This document shows positions 14,363-17,758 of a DNA stretch of 17,758 nt, piece by piece. The notes below the pieces were generated by a model. That model was given only the letters and a program-made list of their open reading frames with translations. It was not told the origin of the DNA and did no database searches. Positions within the stretch are counted from its first letter, which is position 1. Every line of letters begins with the position of its first letter. The translations under genes were made by a program, and so were the position numbers. This DNA comes from an uncultured Collinsella sp. (GTDB taxonomy: Bacteria; Actinomycetota; Coriobacteriia; Coriobacteriales; Coriobacteriaceae), in the NCBI GenBank assembly GCA_902475375.1, contig CABRZC010000037.1, positions 1-17,758 of the forward strand, read 5' to 3'.

Positions 14363-15445
14363 TTACCAGATGCTCGGCCAGAGACCAAGCGGGCCAGCGC
14401 CCAGGATGCCCAGGACGAAGAGCAGCAGAATGCCCTTGGTCGGGGTCCAGCTGTGCTTAGCGAACATGTAGTAAAGCAGCAGCGTAAGCATAAGCGGGAC
14501 GAGCTTCGGGACGATGGTGTTGAGGGTGTCGGCAACGGAGAAGTTGACCGGATCCTCGGTGACGGTGCCGTAGGTAACGGACTCCATGCCGTTGCCCAGA
14601 TCGGTGACGCCGCACTCGACAGCGTTGCCGTCGGCATCGGAAGCGGTGAGGGCGTTGCCGTCCTCATCGGTCATGGCGATGGTACCGGCCTCAGCGGTCT
14701 CGGTATCGATGCCCTCCATACCGGTGAAGTTCTCGGCCTCCTTCTCGGAGACGATCACGGTAGTAGCGGAGAGGCCACGGGTGGTGCCGTTGGGGATCTG
14801 GAGGTTGATCTGGGTGCCACCCATGGTGACGACCAGGCAACCGACGACGAAGACGCCCATGATGGAAGCGGCACGCGTGAAGGCCTGCATGTTGGCAGTC
14901 AGAGCGTCAATAGCGCTGGTGCCAAGCTTGTAGGACCAGTTCATGAGCCAGAAGCGCAGAGCGAACTGGACGACGTTGAAGATCACCAGGAAGATGATCG
15001 GCGCAGCGGCGTTGCCGTTGATGGCCATGTTGGAGGTGATGCCGGCCGTAATAGGCACGAGCGTCAGCCAGAACAGGGCGTCACCGATACCACCGAGCGG
15101 GCCCATTGCGGCGACGCGGACGGCGCGGATCGTGGGGATGTCAACCTTGTTCTGCTCGAGCGAAAGCACGATGCCCATAACAAAGGTGACAAGGAACGGG
15201 TGAGTGTTGAAGAACTCCAGGTTGTGGCTCATGGAAGCCGCGAGGTCGTTCTTGTTGGTGTGGATCTTCTCCAGACCGGGGATGATGGAGTAGAGCCAAC
15301 CGGCGGCCTGCATACGCTCGTAGTTGAACGAGGCCTGCAGGAAGCAGGAGCGCCAGGCCATCTTGTTGAGGGTCTTCTGGTCGAGCTGCGGAGCAGGAGT
15401 GAGATCCTCGTAGTGCTCCGGGATCACATACTCATTAGATGCCAT
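14363..15445 (-). CDS. agaD: PTS mannose-family EIID with acidic insert
   Basis: Membrane component that, with EIIC, forms the sugar channel of a mannose-family PTS. The N-terminal part (LNKMAWRSCFLQASFNYERMQAAGW, HNLEFFNTHPFL, GPLGGIGDALFW) and the C-terminal membrane end (LVPLMLTLLLYYM, GILLLFVLGILGAGPLG) are typical. It is 360 residues, longer than the usual roughly 270-300. About residues 222-305 form a polar, acidic stretch with two near-repeated DxDGNA units (TDEDGNALTASDADGNAV) between membrane segments. The start at 15445 is chosen because GGAGGTGA lies 8 bases upstream; an ATG at 15478 lies inside EIIC. It overlaps EIIC by 11 bases. The substrate is inferred from agaS and nagA, so the symbol is tentative. 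Confidence 0.88.
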   Translation of the reverse strand: MASNEYVIPEHYEDLTPAPQLDQKTLNKMAWRSCFLQASFNYERMQAAGWLYSIIPGLEKIHTNKNDLAASMSHNLEFFNTHPFLVTFVMGIVLSLEQNKVDIPTIRAVRVAAMGPLGGIGDALFWLTLVPITAGITSNMAINGNAAAPIIFLVIFNVVQFALRFWLMNWSYKLGTSAIDALTANMQAFTRAASIMGVFVVGCLVVTMGGTQINLQIPNGTTRGLSATTVIVSEKEAENFTGMEGIDTETAEAGTIAMTDEDGNALTASDADGNAVECGVTDLGNGMESVTYGTVTEDPVNFSVADTLNTIVPKLVPLMLTLLLYYMFAKHSWTPTKGILLLFVLGILGAGPLGLWPSIW

Positions 15446-16235
15446 CTTCGAAGTCACCTCCGTCAGAAACAGCTGCACCCTTCAGCTCGGTCTGCTGCTG
15501 GAAGTCCCAGAAAGCGATGCCGAAGCCGATGAGAGCGAGGATGAGCAGAGCAGGGGTTGCCAGAGAATCGTTGGCAACGGTGATGAGCGCGAGGCCAAAG
15601 CCCATGAGGAAGAAGCCCCACATATCGCGGTTCATCATAACCTTGAGCAGGACGGCGAAGCCGACGAAGCGCATCATGCCGCCTGCAGCGGAGAGACCGG
15701 TCTGCAGCCAAGTCGGGATGGCGGAAGCGATGGTCTGACCGATGGTGGCGCCAGCGATGAAGAACAGGGTGACGACGACGGCGAAGATCAGGCCGAGCAG
15801 AGCCATGGCGAAATAGTTCAGACGCTCGATACCCTTGGTGTCAGCGTTGTGAGCCATGTTGTCCGCAGAGGACATGAGCGGCGACATAAGCGTGAAGACC
15901 AGGGTAACGCCGAGCTGACCAAGCAGAGCGAACGGAATGGCAAGGCCGACTGCCGCGTTGGGCTCGAGGCCCGTAGCGATAGCGAGAATGGCTGCCATGA
16001 TGCCGCCGATGACGGCGTTAGGCGGCTGAGCGCCTCCGATCGGCATGTTGCCGATCGTCATGAGCTGATAAGTACCACCCACGAGAAGACCGGTGTTGAG
16101 GTCGCCAAGGATAAGACCGATGACGGCGCCGGTGACGATGGGCTGATAGAGAGACTCGAGGAAGTTGAACTGGTCGATTGCCGCGACGAACGTGACGATG
16201 AAGACCAGAGCGACCTGGATGATCGAGTATTCCAT
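15435..16235 (-). CDS. agaC: PTS mannose-family EIIC
   Basis: A 266-residue integral membrane sugar channel subunit. It has the family opening (QVALVFIVTFVAAIDQFNFLESLYQPIV), TGAVIGLILGDLNTGLLVGGTYQLM, and IGNMPIGGAQPPNAVIGGI, followed by several hydrophobic helices. The start ATG at 16235 follows AAGGAGGAG. The last residues (SDGGDFEDGI) are acidic and resemble the tail of the EIIA in this operon (GDEDGI). Its end overlaps EIID by 11 bases. Substrate assignment to GalNAc or a related amino sugar comes only from the neighbouring genes. Confidence 0.9.
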   Translation of the reverse strand: MEYSIIQVALVFIVTFVAAIDQFNFLESLYQPIVTGAVIGLILGDLNTGLLVGGTYQLMTIGNMPIGGAQPPNAVIGGIMAAILAIATGLEPNAAVGLAIPFALLGQLGVTLVFTLMSPLMSSADNMAHNADTKGIERLNYFAMALLGLIFAVVVTLFFIAGATIGQTIASAIPTWLQTGLSAAGGMMRFVGFAVLLKVMMNRDMWGFFLMGFGLALITVANDSLATPALLILALIGFGIAFWDFQQQTELKGAAVSDGGDFEDGI

Positions 16236-16258
16236 CTTGCTCCTCCTTTCAAAATGTA

Positions 16259-16309
16259 TGTACGCACTTTGGATTTCACGTACAGAATGTCAGGGTTTCA
16301 TTCCTGACA
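16259..16309 (-). other. Two small hairpins between EIIB and EIIC genes
   Basis: In the 90-base gap there are two inverted repeats: TGTCAGG/CCTGACA (16288-16309) and TGTACG/CGTACA (16259-16284). Neither is followed by a T-run. They may set relative expression of soluble and membrane PTS parts. Confidence 0.4.
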
Positions 16310-16325
16310 GCGTGGATCATGAGGA

Positions 16326-16808
16326 TTACGAGAAGAGCTTGCTCGTGTCCTCAACAGGCGTGCTCGGAACGCGCCTGATCTCCAACTCCACCCCCAATTC
16401 CTGCAGCTCTTTAAACGCAGCGACATCCTCGTCGTTAACTGCGACGGAGGTGGCGACTTGGCGCTTTCCTTCCGACATGTGCATGTTGCCGATGTTTACC
16501 TTCTTTATAGGCACACCGCCCTTGACGAGCGTAAGCACGTCTTCCGGTGTTTCGGCCACGATGAAGATCTTCTGGCGCGGGCTCGCCTTGCCAATGACGT
16601 CGATGGTCTTCTGCAGAGAGAAGAAACGCGTAGCGACGCCGGCGGGAGCGGCCATCTTCATGAGGTTCTGGCGCATGGTGTTGGTCGACACGTCGTCGTT
16701 GGCGACGAGGATGAGGTTGGAGCCCAGGGTGGAGTTCCACTGGGTCGCGACCTGACCATGAACCAGTCGGTTATCGATACGGGTAAGAAGAATGTTGGGT
16801 TCTGCCAT
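16326..16808 (-). CDS. agaB: PTS mannose-family EIIB
   Basis: A 160-residue cytoplasmic phosphocarrier that takes phosphate from EIIA and gives it to the incoming sugar. It has the full active loop LLTRIDNRLVHGQV with His17 as the phosphorylated residue, then GSNLILVANDD, TRFFSLQKTIDVI and TLVKGGVPIKKVNIGNMH. The start ATG at 16808 follows AAAGGAAG. This is the working copy; its paralogue at 6590-7072 has Tyr at position 17. The name follows the agaS context and is tentative. Confidence 0.92.
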   Translation of the reverse strand: MAEPNILLTRIDNRLVHGQVATQWNSTLGSNLILVANDDVSTNTMRQNLMKMAAPAGVATRFFSLQKTIDVIGKASPRQKIFIVAETPEDVLTLVKGGVPIKKVNIGNMHMSEGKRQVATSVAVNDEDVAAFKELQELGVELEIRRVPSTPVEDTSKLFS

Positions 16809-16844
16809 GTTGATCAGCTTCCTTTCGTTGATTGCTGACGACAG

Positions 16845-17126
16845 TTACTTAATCTCCTGAATCGCGTAACGCGAAACATCTACGACGGCACCGGATCGGA
16901 CTTTAATCTGGACCTTCTCGCCTTCGATACCCTTGACGGTTCCGTAGATACCGCCGGCGAAAAGAACCTCCTGACCCGGCTTGAGCTCGGTGTGCAGCTC
17001 TTTGAAGTACTTCTGCTTCTTCTTCATGTTGATTTGCGACCAGATGGTGTAAATCAAGCCCATGATGACAAGCAGGCCCAATAGAGCGACCGAAGAGCTC
17101 AGGACGCTGGCTCCGAAGTCAGCCAT
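16845..17126 (-). CDS. YajC-like small membrane protein within the PTS operon
   Basis: A 93-residue protein of the YajC family. One N-terminal membrane helix (SVALLGLLVIMGLIYTIW) is followed by basic MKKKQKYFKELHTEL, then a small beta-rich domain (LKPGQEVLFAGGIYGTVKGIEGEKVQIKV). YajC proper is an accessory subunit of the Sec translocon. This copy is translationally coupled to EIIA (TAATG overlap) and followed by EIIB, so it is an operon member and not the housekeeping secDF neighbour. A yajC-like gene next to a mannose-family PTS is also known in the streptococcal hyaluronate-oligosaccharide region. Its job in sugar uptake is unknown; assembly or stability of the EIIC/EIID pair is a guess. 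Confidence 0.85.
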   Translation of the reverse strand: MADFGASVLSSSVALLGLLVIMGLIYTIWSQINMKKKQKYFKELHTELKPGQEVLFAGGIYGTVKGIEGEKVQIKVRSGAVVDVSRYAIQEIK

Positions 17127-17569
17127 TAGATGCCGTCCTCGTCGCCGAAGATATCCTCTTCATCGGAGCCGGCAACGGATGCGACCGTCTGGGCGGTGAT
17201 GCCCGTCTGGCCAACGGTCACGGCCTGCTCGCCAAGTTCGGCGAGCGTGGAGTTACCGCGGAGGAACAGAAGCTCAATAACCATGGGAAGGTTGGTGCCA
17301 GTCAGAACCTCAACGTTGTCGACATCCTGGGCAATCATCATCGACTGGTTGAACGGGGTGCCGCCAAGCAGGTCGGTAAAGACGAGCACGCCATCGCACT
17401 CCTCGCGCATGGCGGTAATAGCGGCGCGGAGATCCTCACCGTAGGAAGCAGCCTGGTCGCCCTCAAAAGGAACGACGGTAAAAGCGGGTTGGTCGCCGGC
17501 AACCATAGCGATAGCGCTTGCAAGGCCGGGTGCGAACTGTCCATGACCGGTAAGAATAAAGCCAACCAT
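17126..17569 (-). CDS. agaF: PTS mannose-family EIIA
   Basis: A 147-residue cytoplasmic phosphocarrier, first gene of the operon. The phosphorylated histidine is His9 in FILTGHGQFAPG; VVPFEGDQAASYGEDLRAAI, VLVFTDLLGGTPFNQS and LTGTNLPMVIELL are typical of EIIA of the mannose family. The C-terminal tail after about residue 125 is acidic (GSDEEDIFGDEDGI) and beyond the usual domain. ATG at 17569 follows GGAAGGG at a rather long spacing of 8 bases; part of this ribosome site lies in a hairpin (17580-17622). The stop overlaps the yajC-like start by one base. Confidence 0.92.
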   Translation of the reverse strand: MVGFILTGHGQFAPGLASAIAMVAGDQPAFTVVPFEGDQAASYGEDLRAAITAMREECDGVLVFTDLLGGTPFNQSMMIAQDVDNVEVLTGTNLPMVIELLFLRGNSTLAELGEQAVTVGQTGITAQTVASVAGSDEEDIFGDEDGI

Positions 17570-17579
17570 TCAAATTTCC

Positions 17580-17622
17580 CTTCCGAAGGTGTGTACGATC
17601 TGAGTCCGATGATGTTCGGAAG
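17580..17622 (-). promoter_or_regulatory. Leader hairpin covering the EIIA ribosome site
   Basis: CTTCCGAA (17580-17587) and TTCGGAAG (17615-17622) are perfect complements with a 27-base loop. On the minus-strand message the 3' arm contains most of the GGAAGGG ribosome site of EIIA, so folding could block translation. This is an inference from pairing alone. Confidence 0.4.
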
Positions 17623-17686
17623 CCAGCGGGCGAGTGCCCTTAAAGCTTCTTGGAAAGCGTTCTTTAAAGACCAGTGGTTTCTTAAC

Positions 17687-17721
17687 TGGTAGTAACCACG
17701 TGACGTGTTGTTGTCACTATA
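17687..17721 (-). promoter_or_regulatory. GntR/HutC-type operator and promoter region of the PTS operon
   Basis: TGGT-AGTA-ACCA at 17687-17698 is the same core as at agaS (13394-13405), within 13 shared bases CTGGTAGTAACCA. A possible minus-strand -10, TATAGT, is at 17716-17721 with no clear -35, which would put the operator just after the transcription start. A second ACCAGT/ACTGGT repeat (17670-17690) overlaps. No gene is seen from 17570 to the window end. Confidence 0.55.
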
Positions 17722-17758
17722 TCACCACAGAAGAGGTTGCTTTCGTTGATTCATACAG

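Noticed and set aside
14453..15532. Open frame of 359 codons on plus
   Set aside because: Antisense shadow of the EIID gene, with His/Asp/Gly-rich composition typical of such shadows.

Overview
The window looks like a chromosomal carbohydrate-use region of a gut Actinobacterium of the class Coriobacteriia, most like Collinsella. This is inferred from high-GC coding sequence, many phosphotransferase (PTS) genes and a tagatose-6-phosphate style lactose pathway. No taxonomic marker gene was available, so the assignment is moderate.

Layout. (1) 1-3204, plus strand: 3' part of lacE (lactose EIICB; its start lies outside the window) and complete lacG, ending in a strong terminator. (2) 3296-3512: three 80-bp-period copies of a palindromic repeat. 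(3) 3580-4141: a Phd/ParE type toxin-antitoxin pair. (4) 4240-5004, minus: a DeoR/LacR-type repressor, divergent from (5) galM (5211-6263). (6) 6371-6524: an unexplained 28-bp inverted-repeat element, next to (7) an orphan mannose-family EIIB (6590-7072, minus) whose phosphorylated histidine is replaced by tyrosine. (8) tRNA-Thr(CGT) with promoter and terminator. (9) 10061 down to 7514, minus: lacX-like epimerase, lacC, a 43-codon relic of the C terminus of a nagA-like deacetylase, and a yhcH-family gene. (10) A flavodoxin-like gene on plus (10218-10802). (11) 12047-10878 nagA/agaA, 13331-12165 agaS and 14177-13446 a GntR/HutC regulator, all minus. (12) 17569-14363, minus: a five-gene mannose-family PTS operon in the order EIIA, yajC-like, EIIB, EIIC, EIID.

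How the parts fit. Two sugar routes can meet at tagatose-6-phosphate. Lactose enters as lactose-6-phosphate (LacE with a LacF not seen here) and is cut by LacG to galactose-6-phosphate. An amino sugar, probably GalNAc or a GalNAc-containing saccharide, enters through the mannose-family PTS, is deacetylated by NagA/AgaA and converted by AgaS to tagatose-6-phosphate. LacC then makes tagatose-1,6-bisphosphate. LacAB and LacD are not in the window. Three proteins likely to act on anomeric carbons (GalM, LacX-like, YhcH) lie among these genes.

Regulation. The same 13-base core containing TGGT-AGTA-ACCA lies at the agaS promoter and upstream of the PTS operon. It fits the TGGT-N4-ACCA form of operators used by GntR/HutC sugar-phosphate regulators, so the GntR protein encoded between these sites probably controls both. 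The DeoR protein probably controls the lac genes.

The most notable items are the His-to-Tyr EIIB paralogue, the nagA relic behind lacC, the yajC-like gene inside the PTS operon, an acidic insert in EIID, and the two repeat elements.
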